Of a stretch of DNA of 64,000 nt, positions 8,649 to 17,418 are shown in pieces (position 1 is the first letter of the stretch; the number at the start of each line of letters is the position of its first letter). Under the pieces are notes generated by a model. The model did not search any database and had not been told where the DNA came from. It was given only the letters and a program-made list of their open reading frames with translations. This DNA is from Flavobacterium sp. Root186 (GTDB lineage: Bacteria > Bacteroidota > Bacteroidia > Flavobacteriales > Flavobacteriaceae), in assembly GCF_001428525.1 (NCBI RefSeq), contig NZ_LMHW01000015.1, positions 62,352 to 126,351 on the forward strand. The letters are read 5' to 3'. A program made the position numbers and the translations under genes.

Positions 8649-9867
8649 AAAAATTATAATAAGCGCTTGTCTGCTTATCTCGTTCGTTTCATTTGCTCAG
8701 CAAGGTACTTCGTCGCCATATTCTTTCTACGGAATTGGAGATACAAGATTTAAAGGAACTCTTGAAAACAGAAGTATGGCAGGAGTTGCGGTTGAACAGG
8801 ATAGTATTCACCTGAATATTGAAAATCCGGCAAGTTATGCCAATCTGGGTCAAACTACTTTTTCAGTTGGAGGAACTTTTGGAACTAATACTATAAAAAG
8901 CAGCACAGAATCTTCAAAAGCACAAAGATCAACTTTTGATTATTTGGCACTAGGAATTCCTATGGGTAAATTTGGAGCTGGTTTCGGTTTGATTCCATTA
9001 TCATCAGTTGGTTATAAAATTACAGATTTTAATACCGGAGCAAATGCAGTTAACAGCCAGCTTGAAGGAAAAGGCGGTGTTAATAGAGTGTTTTTTGGTT
9101 TAGGCTATAAAATTACACCAAAGTGGAATATTGGGGCAGATTTGCAGTACAATTTCGGTAAAATTACAACGACTACAATTGAAGCTGTAAATGATGTGCA
9201 AAATGCAACCAGAGAAACAAATTCATCTGAATTATCGGGTGTGAATTTTAATATTGGTACAATGTATCAAACTAAAATTACAAAAAAGTTAAACGTTTAC
9301 ACTAGTTTAAGCTATACTTTCGGAAGTACATTAAATTCAGTTAGTACAAGAGTAATTGAGGTTGATGGAGATCCGGATGCGATAACTGCAGACCCTGTAG
9401 ACACAAAATTAAAACTTCCAAATAAATTAACTTTCGGAGCAGGTATAGGAGAGGCAAGAAAATGGTTAGTAGGAACTACACTTGCGTTTCAGGGAACAGG
9501 ACAGCTTGCCAATTATTACAACGCAAGTCCAAATGTTAGATATGAAAAGTATACTAAATATGCAGTTGGGGGTTACTATGTTCCAAACTATAGTTCATTT
9601 GCTAGTTACTTTAACAGAATTACCTATAGAGCTGGTTTAAAATATGAAAAGCTTGGTTTAATAGTTAACAATGAATCAATCAATGATGTCGGAATGTCAT
9701 TAGGGGCAGGATTTCCAATAACAGGAACTTTTTCAAATGTAAATGTTGGAATCGAATTTGGTAAAAGAGGAACAACTTCTGCAGGATTGGTTCAGGAAAA
9801 TTATATGAACTTCAGCGTAGGCTTCTCGTTTAACGACAGATGGTTTGTTAAGAGTAAATTCAATTAA
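8641..9867 (+). CDS. Outer-membrane beta-barrel-like protein
   Basis: 408 aa with a signal peptide ending SFAQ (about residue 20). The mature part begins with SSPYSFYGIGDTRFKGTLENRSMAGVAV, a pattern I know from FadL/outer-membrane-transport-like proteins of Bacteroidota, and continues as alternating glycine/aromatic strands (for example FGAGFGLIPLSSVGYKI, KWNIGADLQYNFG), ending SVGFSFNDRWFVKSKFN. A barrel is inferred. It overlaps coaX by 8 bases and precedes lptC, so it sits in an envelope-biogenesis run. Substrate or role unknown. Confidence 0.8.
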   Translation: MIKKIIISACLLISFVSFAQQGTSSPYSFYGIGDTRFKGTLENRSMAGVAVEQDSIHLNIENPASYANLGQTTFSVGGTFGTNTIKSSTESSKAQRSTFDYLALGIPMGKFGAGFGLIPLSSVGYKITDFNTGANAVNSQLEGKGGVNRVFFGLGYKITPKWNIGADLQYNFGKITTTTIEAVNDVQNATRETNSSELSGVNFNIGTMYQTKITKKLNVYTSLSYTFGSTLNSVSTRVIEVDGDPDAITADPVDTKLKLPNKLTFGAGIGEARKWLVGTTLAFQGTGQLANYYNASPNVRYEKYTKYAVGGYYVPNYSSFASYFNRITYRAGLKYEKLGLIVNNESINDVGMSLGAGFPITGTFSNVNVGIEFGKRGTTSAGLVQENYMNFSVGFSFNDRWFVKSKFN

Positions 9868-9907
9868 ACCTAAATTTACATGGTTTTTTAACCTCGTCAC
9901 AATTTAT

Positions 9908-9915
9908 TACATTTG
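9908..9915 (+). promoter_or_regulatory. -7 box abutting the lptC start codon (possible leaderless transcript)
   Basis: Perfect TACATTTG (TAnnTTTG) ending four bases before the lptC ATG at 9920. If the usual spacing holds, transcription would start at or next to the A of ATG. No convincing -33 TTG is seen upstream, so this is tentative. Confidence 0.4.
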
Positions 9916-9919
9916 GCAG

Positions 9920-10480
9920 ATGAATTTACCAAAGAGATATATTATAAACGTTGTCACAGTTTTTGCTGTGACACTGTTTTTTGGATGCGAAAGTAATTTT
10001 AAGGATGTTCAAAAAATTAACTTCTCAGAGTTCGTTCCAGGAAGTGATGCAGATACCGTAAACATTAAATACACAGATTCAGGAAGAATAACAGGTGTTT
10101 TGATAAGTCCAAAAATGCTAGATTATTCTAATCTTGACTTTCCTTTTACAGAATTTCCTAAAGGACTCGATGTTACTTTATACGATAAAAAACAAAAGCG
10201 TACTTTTATAAGATCAAATTATGCCGTTTCATACAAAACTACCGGTATAATTGATTTGCAGGGAAAAGTTAAAATTACATCAGAAGCAGGTCAGGTTCTG
10301 GAAACAGAACAATTGTATTTTGACCAGAAAAATGAATGGTTTTATACTGAAAGAAAATTTAAGCTTACAGATGCAAAAGGAGTTTCTTACGGACAAGGAA
10401 TTGATTTTAGCAAAGATTTTAAAGTGATCAATTCACAGCGTATAAGCGGTGAAATTGAATCAAATGATGATAAAATATAG
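9920..10480 (+). CDS. lptC: LPS export lipoprotein LptC-like
   Basis: 186 aa. Begins MNLPKRYIINVV with a hydrophobic stretch and a lipobox-like FFGC (Cys23), then an LptC-like beta-jellyroll: YTDSGRITGVLISPKMLDY, FPKGLDVTLYDKKQ, GIIDLQGKVKITSEAG, LETEQLYFDQKNEWFYTERKF, and GVSYGQGIDFSKDFK. These are LptC/LptA-type fold signatures. LptC passes LPS from the LptBFG complex to LptA; here it appears lipidated rather than simply helix-anchored. An upstream ATG at 9845 would add a non-homologous 25-residue extension overlapping the previous gene, so 9920 was chosen. Probably in one transcript with the next two genes. Confidence 0.85.
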   Translation: MNLPKRYIINVVTVFAVTLFFGCESNFKDVQKINFSEFVPGSDADTVNIKYTDSGRITGVLISPKMLDYSNLDFPFTEFPKGLDVTLYDKKQKRTFIRSNYAVSYKTTGIIDLQGKVKITSEAGQVLETEQLYFDQKNEWFYTERKFKLTDAKGVSYGQGIDFSKDFKVINSQRISGEIESNDDKI

Positions 10481-10483
10481 ATT

Positions 10484-10678
10484 ATGGGTTACTTAAAATA
10501 TACACAATACGTTTACATAGCATTTGCAGTTTTTTTTATTTACGATGGAGTAATAAAATTAAATGAAGGAAATGAAAATTATCAGCTAAGCTTTCTAATT
10601 GCCGGAATGGCGATTTTTATGTTTTTCTTTAGAAGAAGATTTACCAAGAGATTTGACGATCGTAATAAAAAACAGTAA
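10484..10678 (+). CDS. Small two-helix membrane protein
   Basis: 64 aa with two hydrophobic helices (about 5-23 and 35-50) and a strongly basic tail (RRRFTKRFDDRNKKQ). Three bases after lptC and two before the CNNM gene, so clearly within the operon. No recognised domain; function unknown. Confidence 0.75.
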   Translation: MGYLKYTQYVYIAFAVFFIYDGVIKLNEGNENYQLSFLIAGMAIFMFFFRRRFTKRFDDRNKKQ

Positions 10679-10680
10679 AA

Positions 10681-11940
10681 ATGGAGATTAGTATTATAAT
10701 ATTATGTTTAATACTATCAGCTTTTTTTTCAGGAATGGAAATAGCTTTTATTTCCTCAAACAAAATTTATCTTCAAATTGAAAAAAAACAAGATAATTTT
10801 CTATCTCAAATTTTAACTAAACTTACCGAAAATCCCTCAAAATTTATTGCGTCAATGCTTATTGGGAACAATGTAGCATTGGTAATTTATGGATTTTATA
10901 TGGGAGATGTTGTGCTTCATTGGATAATTGGTTTTGGATTTCAATTCTCTTATTTAACAACAATTTTGGTTCAGACTCTAATTTCAACTTTTATAGTTTT
11001 AATAACAGCTGAATTTTTTCCAAAAGTATTTTTTCAAATTTATGCCAATTCATTAATTAAGGTTTTTGCAGTTCCGGCCTATCTTTTCTATCGACTCTTT
11101 TATTATATCTCAACATTTTTTATCTGGATTTCAGATTTTGTTTTGAAGAAATTTTTCAAAACAGAAGGTGATCAGGTGCAATTGTATTTCAGTAAAATAG
11201 AACTTGGAAATTATATAACAGAACAAATGAATTCTGTTGAAGATGATGACGAAGTCGATTCTGAAATACAGATTTTTCAGAATGCATTAGAGTTTTCCGG
11301 CGTAAAAGCGCGCGATATTATGACACCGCGTACAGAAATTGTTTCGATAGATTTATTCGACACAGTTTCTGATCTAAAAGAACTTTTTATTGAAACAGGA
11401 TATTCTAAGATCGTTGTAAGTCAAAATTCTCTCGATGATATTGTGGGATATGTGCATTCATTCGATTTGTTTAAAAAACCAAAAACTATAAAATCGGTTT
11501 TAATGACAGTTGAATTTGTACCGCAAACCATTTTAATTAAAGATGCTTTGGATCTTTTAATTAAAAAACGAAAAAATGTTGCTGTAGTTTTGGATGAATA
11601 CGGAGGAACTTCGGGAATTATAACCATTGAAGATATAGTTGAAGAACTTTTTGGAGAAATCGAAGACGAACACGATTTAGACGAAGAATTGATTGAACAA
11701 GAATTAGGGGAAGGTAAGTATTTGTTTTCGACACGATTAGATGTTGAGTATTTAAACGAAACCTATAAATTGATGATTCCGGAGGAAGATTCTTACGGGA
11801 CATTAGGAGGTTTTATTGTAAATTCGACCAAAGAAATTCCGCAAAAGGGCGAAAAGATTGTTATTGACAAGTATCATTTTGTGATAGAACAGGCGTCAAA
11901 CAACAAAATTGAATTGGTCAGATTGACAATAAAAGAGTGA
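10681..11940 (+). CDS. CNNM/CorC-type protein (DUF21 - CBS pair - CorC_HlyC)
   Basis: 419-aa membrane protein. The DUF21 transmembrane domain covers about residues 1-175 (start LILSAFFSGMEIAF, then NNVALVIYGFYMGD). Two CBS domains cover about 205-325 (first block starts ARDIMTPRTEI, second ends AVVLDEYGGTSGIITIEDIVEELFGEI), and a CorC_HlyC domain covers about 335-415. The family is annotated as hemolysin or CorC and is linked to Mg2+/Co2+ export or resistance; some gliding Bacteroidota homologues are called GldE. The neighbour is a PPIase rather than gldD, so I do not use the gldE name. Confidence 0.9.
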   Translation: MEISIIILCLILSAFFSGMEIAFISSNKIYLQIEKKQDNFLSQILTKLTENPSKFIASMLIGNNVALVIYGFYMGDVVLHWIIGFGFQFSYLTTILVQTLISTFIVLITAEFFPKVFFQIYANSLIKVFAVPAYLFYRLFYYISTFFIWISDFVLKKFFKTEGDQVQLYFSKIELGNYITEQMNSVEDDDEVDSEIQIFQNALEFSGVKARDIMTPRTEIVSIDLFDTVSDLKELFIETGYSKIVVSQNSLDDIVGYVHSFDLFKKPKTIKSVLMTVEFVPQTILIKDALDLLIKKRKNVAVVLDEYGGTSGIITIEDIVEELFGEIEDEHDLDEELIEQELGEGKYLFSTRLDVEYLNETYKLMIPEEDSYGTLGGFIVNSTKEIPQKGEKIVIDKYHFVIEQASNNKIELVRLTIKE

Positions 11941-11988
11941 ATTTTTAAATAATTAAAAAAAATTGTGTAAAATAAAACGCTAGTTGTA

Positions 11989-12017
11989 TTGTTATTAACT
12001 AGATAATTGTATTTTCG
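11989..12017 (+). promoter_or_regulatory. Promoter of the PPIase gene
   Basis: TTG (11989-11991), an 18-base spacer, then TATTTTCG (12010-12017). The predicted transcription start is near 12022, downstream of the first in-frame ATG at 12007, which supports translation from 12049. Confidence 0.55.
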
Positions 12018-12048
12018 CAAACTGAATATAAAATTAACGATAATTAAA

Positions 12049-14157
12049 ATGGCAGTTTTAGCAAAAATTAGACAGCGTTCAGCTCTATTGATAGGTGTTA
12101 TTGCACTTGCATTATTTGCATTTATAATACAAGATTTATTTACTAGAGGAACATTTGGTCAAAGTTCAAAAGATGTAGGAAGCATCGATGGAAAAGATAT
12201 TTCATTTGAAGACTTTAGAGTTAAAGTTAGTAATCTTGAAAAAAGTGGTCAAGGAATTACTTCCACTGAAGCTGCAAACAGAGTTTGGGATCAAGAAGTT
12301 TCAATCGCATTATTATCAACTCAGTTTGATAAATTAGGATTGAGAGTTGGCGAAAAACACTTAATTGAAGTTTTAAAAGCAGATCCTAGTATTGGAAAAG
12401 AGCCTATGTTTTTAAACGCAGCAGGAATGTTCGATGTTGTAAAATTTAAAGACTATATCAAAGTAAATCCTCAGGCAGCCCAATTTATTTCTGCAAAAGA
12501 AAAAGATGCTGAATTAAACGCAAAATTTCAAATTTACAATACTTTAATAAAATCTGGACTTTACACAACTGCTAGTGAAGGAAAGCTGAAGTATGAAATG
12601 GAAGCTAACAAAGTAAACTTTGCTTATGCCGGAGCTTTATATTCTTCTATTAAAGATAGTGAAGTAAAAATTTCTGATTCAGATATCGTAGATTATATGA
12701 AGAAAAACGAGAAAAAATTCAAAGCTGAAGATACTCGTGAAATTCAATACGTTTTAGTTGAAGATAAACCTTCAAAAGAAGATGAAGCTGAAATTAAAGC
12801 TAAAATCACTTCTTTATTAAACGGTAGAGTAGAATACAACGCAAAAACAGGTAAAAACGATACATTACCAGGTTTTAAAAGCGCAACAAACATTGCTGAA
12901 TTTGTAAACGCAAATTCTGATGTTCCTTACGATTCTACCTATGTTGCTAAAAACGCTTTGCCTGCAGTAGATGCTGACAAATTATTCAGCTTACCTGCCG
13001 GAGCAATTTATGGTCCTTATGTATACGGAAAATATTATGCAATTTCTAAATCTTTAGGGTTTAAAGCTGGAGTTAATGCGAAAGCAAGTCAAATTGTAAT
13101 TGGTTACGAAGGTTCTCAAACCCAAAATCCAAAAGAAAAAAGAACTAAAGAAGAAGCAAAAGCTAAAGCGGAAGAAATTTTAGCTCAAGCTCAAGCTAAT
13201 CCGGATAGTTTCATGATGCTTGCTTTTACAAGCTCTGATGATGCATCTGCACAACAAGGAGGTGATGTTGGTTACTTTAGTCAAAATCAATTACCGCCTG
13301 CATTAAAACCATTTAGTGATTTTGTATTCAGTAATGGAATTGGAAAAGTTGGTTTAGTAGAAACTCCACTAGGTTTCCACATTATCAAAATTACTGACAA
13401 ACAAGACGGAATTCGTTTAGCTACAATTGCTCAAAAAATTGAGCCTTCTGAAGCTACTTCTGATAAAGTATTTACATTGGCTACTAAATTCGAAATGGAA
13501 GCTGCAGACAAAGATTTTGCTGCTACTGCTAAAGAATTAGGTTTAAAAGTTGCTGCTCCAATATCTGCAAGAGCTATGGATGAGCAATTTGGACCATTAG
13601 GAAACCAAAGAAACATTGTAAGATGGGCATTTGATAAAGAAACTAATACAGGAGATGTAAAACGTTTTGAAATCGCTAACATTGGGCACGTAATTGCGCA
13701 ATACAAAAGCGAAAACAAATCAGGTTTAGTTTCTGTTACAATGGCAAGACCTTACGTTGAGCCAATCTTGAAAAACAAGAAAAAAGCTGAAATCTTAAAA
13801 GGTAAATTGACAGGTTCAACTATCGAAGCTATTGCAAAAAGCGCTGGTGTAGCAGTACAACAAGCAGCAAACGTAACTCTTGATAATCCGGTTTTACCTG
13901 GTGGAGTTGGACAAGAGCCAAAAGTTGTTGGTAATGCATTTGCTTTAGCTGCAAACAAAATCTCTGCTCCAATTGAAGGAAACACTGGAGTTTATGTAGT
14001 GAAAAACATTAGCACTGTAAAAGCTCCTGCAATTGCAAATCATGCAGAATATGTTGCTAAAGTAAAAGCTCAAAGCGCATCAGATGCAAGCAGAATTTTA
14101 CCGGCGTTGAAAAACAATGCTAAAATTGAAGACAACAGATTACAATTCAATTACTAG
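12049..14157 (+). CDS. Membrane-anchored periplasmic peptidylprolyl isomerase, SurA/PpiD-like
   Basis: 702 aa. A short cytoplasmic start (MAVLAKIRQRSA), one helix (about 13-30, LLIGVIALALFAFIIQDLF) and a large periplasmic part. This is the PpiD plan: a SurA_N-like chaperone region (about 40-230), a parvulin PPIC domain (about 345-465: KASQIVIGYEG, GGDVGYFSQNQLPPALKPFSDFVF, GLVETPLGFHIIKI) and a C-terminal helical region. It should assist folding of exported outer-membrane proteins. The start at 12049 is preferred over 12007 because of the promoter position and the typical MAVLAKIR N-terminus. Followed by a strong terminator. Confidence 0.92.
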   Translation: MAVLAKIRQRSALLIGVIALALFAFIIQDLFTRGTFGQSSKDVGSIDGKDISFEDFRVKVSNLEKSGQGITSTEAANRVWDQEVSIALLSTQFDKLGLRVGEKHLIEVLKADPSIGKEPMFLNAAGMFDVVKFKDYIKVNPQAAQFISAKEKDAELNAKFQIYNTLIKSGLYTTASEGKLKYEMEANKVNFAYAGALYSSIKDSEVKISDSDIVDYMKKNEKKFKAEDTREIQYVLVEDKPSKEDEAEIKAKITSLLNGRVEYNAKTGKNDTLPGFKSATNIAEFVNANSDVPYDSTYVAKNALPAVDADKLFSLPAGAIYGPYVYGKYYAISKSLGFKAGVNAKASQIVIGYEGSQTQNPKEKRTKEEAKAKAEEILAQAQANPDSFMMLAFTSSDDASAQQGGDVGYFSQNQLPPALKPFSDFVFSNGIGKVGLVETPLGFHIIKITDKQDGIRLATIAQKIEPSEATSDKVFTLATKFEMEAADKDFAATAKELGLKVAAPISARAMDEQFGPLGNQRNIVRWAFDKETNTGDVKRFEIANIGHVIAQYKSENKSGLVSVTMARPYVEPILKNKKKAEILKGKLTGSTIEAIAKSAGVAVQQAANVTLDNPVLPGGVGQEPKVVGNAFALAANKISAPIEGNTGVYVVKNISTVKAPAIANHAEYVAKVKAQSASDASRILPALKNNAKIEDNRLQFNY

Positions 14158-14179
14158 TTTCTAGTAAAATAAATCATAC

Positions 14180-14227
14180 AAAAAAACCCGAAACATTTAA
14201 TCGAATGTTTCGGGTTTTCTTTTTTTA
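14180..14227 (+). terminator. Intrinsic terminator after the PPIase gene
   Basis: Stem CCCGAAACATT / AATGTTTCGGG (14187-14197 and 14204-14214) with flanking A and T runs. Confidence 0.9.
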
Positions 14228-14441
14228 ATATTTTTCGTAATTGTTTTGTAGTAAATGCTTTATATATTTTTCTTAACTATATGGGAATAATCGAAATATA
14301 ATTCAAAAAATTTGTGATATTCAAAATATTACAGTTAATTTGTCGGAATTTTTGTTGTAACGAGGTATATTTTATTTGCCGAATTGTAAATAAAAACTGA
14401 AAAAGAATGATAAACAAATACTTTAAAAATTGGGGCGTTTA

Positions 14442-14882
14442 ATGTTTATGTTTAATCTACTGAGAAGAAAACCTAAAGTGTATTCCAAAATTGAAAATCA
14501 TATTTTTGGAATAATTACGGAACTTCTAAAAGTGAGCAGTACTGACATCAATGTTGATGAATTAGGAGGTAAGTATTATTTAAGCAATGAAGAACAGCAT
14601 TTTAAAGTTACGATATTAAGTAACGATTATGTGATCAGGCTTACTAATACTCGCGATTCTGTGGCTGAAAAGTACGATAAGGTTTTTGTTGAAGATGTTT
14701 TAAAAGCTGTAAAAGAAGAAAAACATCGCAGAATGGAATTGGTTTATGATTCTATTACAAATAGTATAGAAAAAATGGCAGAACGTCTGCACAACACACT
14801 TATCGAATCTAACGAACAGGAAAATGAAAAAGTTCGACGTCTTGAAGCGGAACACGTTAGTGATCAAAAAGTAAATTTTTAA
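14442..14882 (+). CDS. Hypothetical cytoplasmic protein with coiled-coil tail
   Basis: 146 aa from the ATG at 14442 (14448 is also possible; a TTG at 14430 extends it slightly). No signal peptide or membrane helix. The first half is mixed alpha/beta; the second half (about 85-146) is charged and helical (VLKAVKEEKHRRMELVYDS, NEQENEKVRRLEAEHV), likely a coiled coil. I do not recognise the family. It has its own 215-base upstream region and converges on the GHMP kinase gene. Confidence 0.7.
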   Translation: MFMFNLLRRKPKVYSKIENHIFGIITELLKVSSTDINVDELGGKYYLSNEEQHFKVTILSNDYVIRLTNTRDSVAEKYDKVFVEDVLKAVKEEKHRRMELVYDSITNSIEKMAERLHNTLIESNEQENEKVRRLEAEHVSDQKVNF

Positions 14883-14903
14883 TTTAGTTCTTTGATCAAA
14901 CAA

Positions 14904-15818
14904 TTACTCCTGTAAAATCATTTCATCATAGGTTAGTATTGTATCATAGCCTTTTGATGCAAAATAATCTCTTGGATTTTCTTTAGAAATCACCATTACA
15001 AAATCGCCGCCCCACGCACCAAGACTTTTAATTGTACCATTAAAATCAGGAAAAGCGATTTCTTTGATCGTTTTTATTTCCATGATATTGCTTAAATGAA
15101 TTTCATGCTTTTCGACTGCATGTGCAAACTCTTTTAAGGATTTAGCATTTAAAATAGTATGTGTTATTTTATTGTTTTCAATAACGTTTTTTGCTAAATT
15201 TTGCTGTTTGTGCTTGTTGTAAGCGTGTATTGCTGCTTTACTGTTTTGTTTTTCATTCAGATAAACAAAGAAAATGTTTGTTGTAAAGTCTGGATTGAAA
15301 GTAACTGGTTTAACAAAATTGTTTTCTACCCTGTATAAAATAGGAGTGTTGTTTTGCGCACAGGCTATATCATAACCGCTTCCCCCAAAACTGTTTCTAA
15401 GAAGTGTAAAGGCATTAATTTTTGTCCACTGTGCAATATTGTTAATTAGAGTAGATGATGTTCCTAATCCCCAATTTCTTGGGAAAGTAAGGTTTGTTGT
15501 TATCTTATATCCTTTTGATTGCTGAATAAATTCGGGATTTAAAATGTATGCTTCGTGAAGTATATTAATTAAGGTTGTTTTTACTGTTTCAATTTCAGAA
15601 TCAACATTGTTGATGACTTCTTCAAATGAAATAGTAGTTTCAAACCAAAGCTTGTTATCGTAGTCGTAACTTTTCCATTCTATTATTTGGTTTTCGCCAT
15701 TTTCTACAACTAAATTTTGACCAAATTTTGTTGGTAAAGCAAAGGCATCTGCGCCATCTAAAACTAAATATTCTCCGGAAATAAATAATTTTCCGTTACT
15801 GTAAAAGGTTGTTTTCAT
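14904..15818 (-). CDS. GYDIA-type GHMP kinase, probable mevalonate-pathway kinase
   Basis: 304-aa member of the GHMP (galactose/homoserine/mevalonate/phosphomevalonate) kinase superfamily. It shows FISGEYLVLDGADAFALPT at the N-terminus, the ATP-binding LGTSST loop, and the name-giving GSGYDIA motif. The downstream neighbour on the transcript side is HMG-CoA reductase (97 bases upstream on the same strand), so mevalonate or phosphomevalonate phosphorylation for isoprenoid synthesis is a good inference. Which of the two steps is not decided by sequence inspection. The family is recognised mainly in Bacteroidota. Confidence 0.85.
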   Translation of the reverse strand: MKTTFYSNGKLFISGEYLVLDGADAFALPTKFGQNLVVENGENQIIEWKSYDYDNKLWFETTISFEEVINNVDSEIETVKTTLINILHEAYILNPEFIQQSKGYKITTNLTFPRNWGLGTSSTLINNIAQWTKINAFTLLRNSFGGSGYDIACAQNNTPILYRVENNFVKPVTFNPDFTTNIFFVYLNEKQNSKAAIHAYNKHKQQNLAKNVIENNKITHTILNAKSLKEFAHAVEKHEIHLSNIMEIKTIKEIAFPDFNGTIKSLGAWGGDFVMVISKENPRDYFASKGYDTILTYDEMILQE

Positions 15819-15849
15819 GCTTAGATTTTAAAACAAATTCCAATATTTT

Positions 15850-15887
15850 AAACTCCAAATTCCAAAGATAATTGGAATTTGGAATTT
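15850..15887. repeat. TTCCAA/TTGGAA inverted repeat
   Basis: Arms of about 16 bases built from AAATTCCAA units (for example 15857-15865 and 15872-15880) around a 6-base loop, with one mismatch in the extended stem. It lies between the GHMP kinase and HMG-CoA reductase genes. Could act as an RNA hairpin in the operon or be a copy of an interspersed intergenic repeat. Confidence 0.65.
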
Positions 15888-15915
15888 TACTTAAAGACTA
15901 TAATTTTCGGAATTT

Positions 15916-17238
15916 TTATTTATTTTGTTTTCTTAAACTTTCAATAAATTCAACTACAGCGCTGTGCGAAACTGTGTTTTTCTTAAAATGTACTTTAATT
16001 AAATGACGTTCTTCGTCTGTAGCTTCAAATTGATTGATGATATTATTTAGGTGCATTTTCATGTGTCCTTCCTGAATTCCGGTTGTAGTAAGAGAGCGTA
16101 AAGCAGCAAAATTTTGTGCTAAACCGGCAACTGCAGTTATTTCCATTAATTCTCTTGCAGAAGGTTTTTCAAGTATTTCTAAACATAATTTTACCAAAGG
16201 GTGCAATGAAGTTAATCCGCCAACTGTTCCCAAAGCCAGAGGAATTTCAAGCCAGAAAGTAAAAATTCCGTTTTCGATTTTAGCATGAGATAAACTTGCG
16301 TATTGTCCGTTTTTTGAAGCATAAGCATGAACTCCGGCCTCAACCGCTCTAAAATCATTTCCTGTTGCTAAAACCACCGCATCCACACCATTCATGATTC
16401 CTTTATTGTGTGTTACGGCTCTAAAAGGTTCAACTTCGGCAATTTGAACAGCCTGAACAAAACGCTCTGCAAATTCCTGCGGATTTGTAATGTGTTTTTC
16501 GACTAGATCTTCAATTGGGCAGGAAACTTCGGCTCTTACAAGACAATTCGGAACATAATTAGACAAAATACTCATAATTACAGTCAGTGTATCTTCTTCA
16601 GAAAATAAATCAGAATGGTGAAATTCTTCTTTTAAAGTCGTTGCAAATTGCTCTAAACATGAATTAATAAAATTCGCACCCATACTGTCTTTGGTTTCAA
16701 AAGAGGCATGAAGCTGAAAGTAATTTTCGAGTAAATTTCGTTTGTCTTTTAAATGAATATCTAAAATTCCGCCGCCGCGTTCCTGCATGTTTTTGGTAAT
16801 GCTTTGAGTGTCAGAAAAGAATTTGGATTTTATTTGTTCAAAAAAAGATTGAAGTTTTTCGGCATCACCATTAAAAGTAAAATGAACCTGACCAATTTTT
16901 TCAGTATCAATTATGGTTGCTTTAAATCCTCCGCGTGTAGCCCAAAATTTTGCAGCTTTTGATGCTGCGGCGACAACAGAGCTTTCTTCAATTGCCATTG
17001 GGATCGTTTTATACTTTCCGTTAATTAAGAAATTGGGAGCAACTCCAAGCGGAATATATAAATTGGTGATTGTATTCTCAATAAATTCATCATGAAGCTG
17101 TTGGAGCTTTTCGTCTGAATTCCAGTAATTTCTTATAATACTTAAGGCTTCCTCAGGAGCCGAAAAATATTCGTTGGCAATCCAGTTAATTTTTTCTTTT
17201 TTGGATAATTTAGAAAATCCTGCAACAGCGTTGTTCAT
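15916..17238 (-). CDS. Hydroxymethylglutaryl-CoA reductase (class II type)
   Basis: 440 aa. Reduces HMG-CoA to mevalonate. Seen landmarks: PMAIEESSVVAAASKAAKFW (catalytic Glu), KGIMNGVDAVVLATGNDFRAVEAGVHAYA (catalytic Lys and Asp), the LALGTVGG stretch, and the C-terminal GIQEGHMKMHL with the catalytic His. This layout fits the class II (often called degradative) reductases, but next to a GHMP kinase and in an organism of this type it is probably biosynthetic. ATG at 17238 chosen; a TTG six bases upstream is less likely. A TATCTTTG box at 17268-17275 on the reverse strand could be its -7 element. Confidence 0.93.
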   Translation of the reverse strand: MNNAVAGFSKLSKKEKINWIANEYFSAPEEALSIIRNYWNSDEKLQQLHDEFIENTITNLYIPLGVAPNFLINGKYKTIPMAIEESSVVAAASKAAKFWATRGGFKATIIDTEKIGQVHFTFNGDAEKLQSFFEQIKSKFFSDTQSITKNMQERGGGILDIHLKDKRNLLENYFQLHASFETKDSMGANFINSCLEQFATTLKEEFHHSDLFSEEDTLTVIMSILSNYVPNCLVRAEVSCPIEDLVEKHITNPQEFAERFVQAVQIAEVEPFRAVTHNKGIMNGVDAVVLATGNDFRAVEAGVHAYASKNGQYASLSHAKIENGIFTFWLEIPLALGTVGGLTSLHPLVKLCLEILEKPSARELMEITAVAGLAQNFAALRSLTTTGIQEGHMKMHLNNIINQFEATDEERHLIKVHFKKNTVSHSAVVEFIESLRKQNK

Positions 17239-17418
17239 TCTCAATATATTAAATAATAATGTTGCTGCAAAGATACTATTTTAAGAGTTTTGATTGTAAT
17301 CTATTTCAAACATGGAAGTACGCAATCGTTATTTTTTTTAACATTTAACACTTAAAATGTGTATTATGTTTATTTTTTTTACTAAAATTGGGCTCTTTTT
17401 ATATTTAAAATAATTCTA

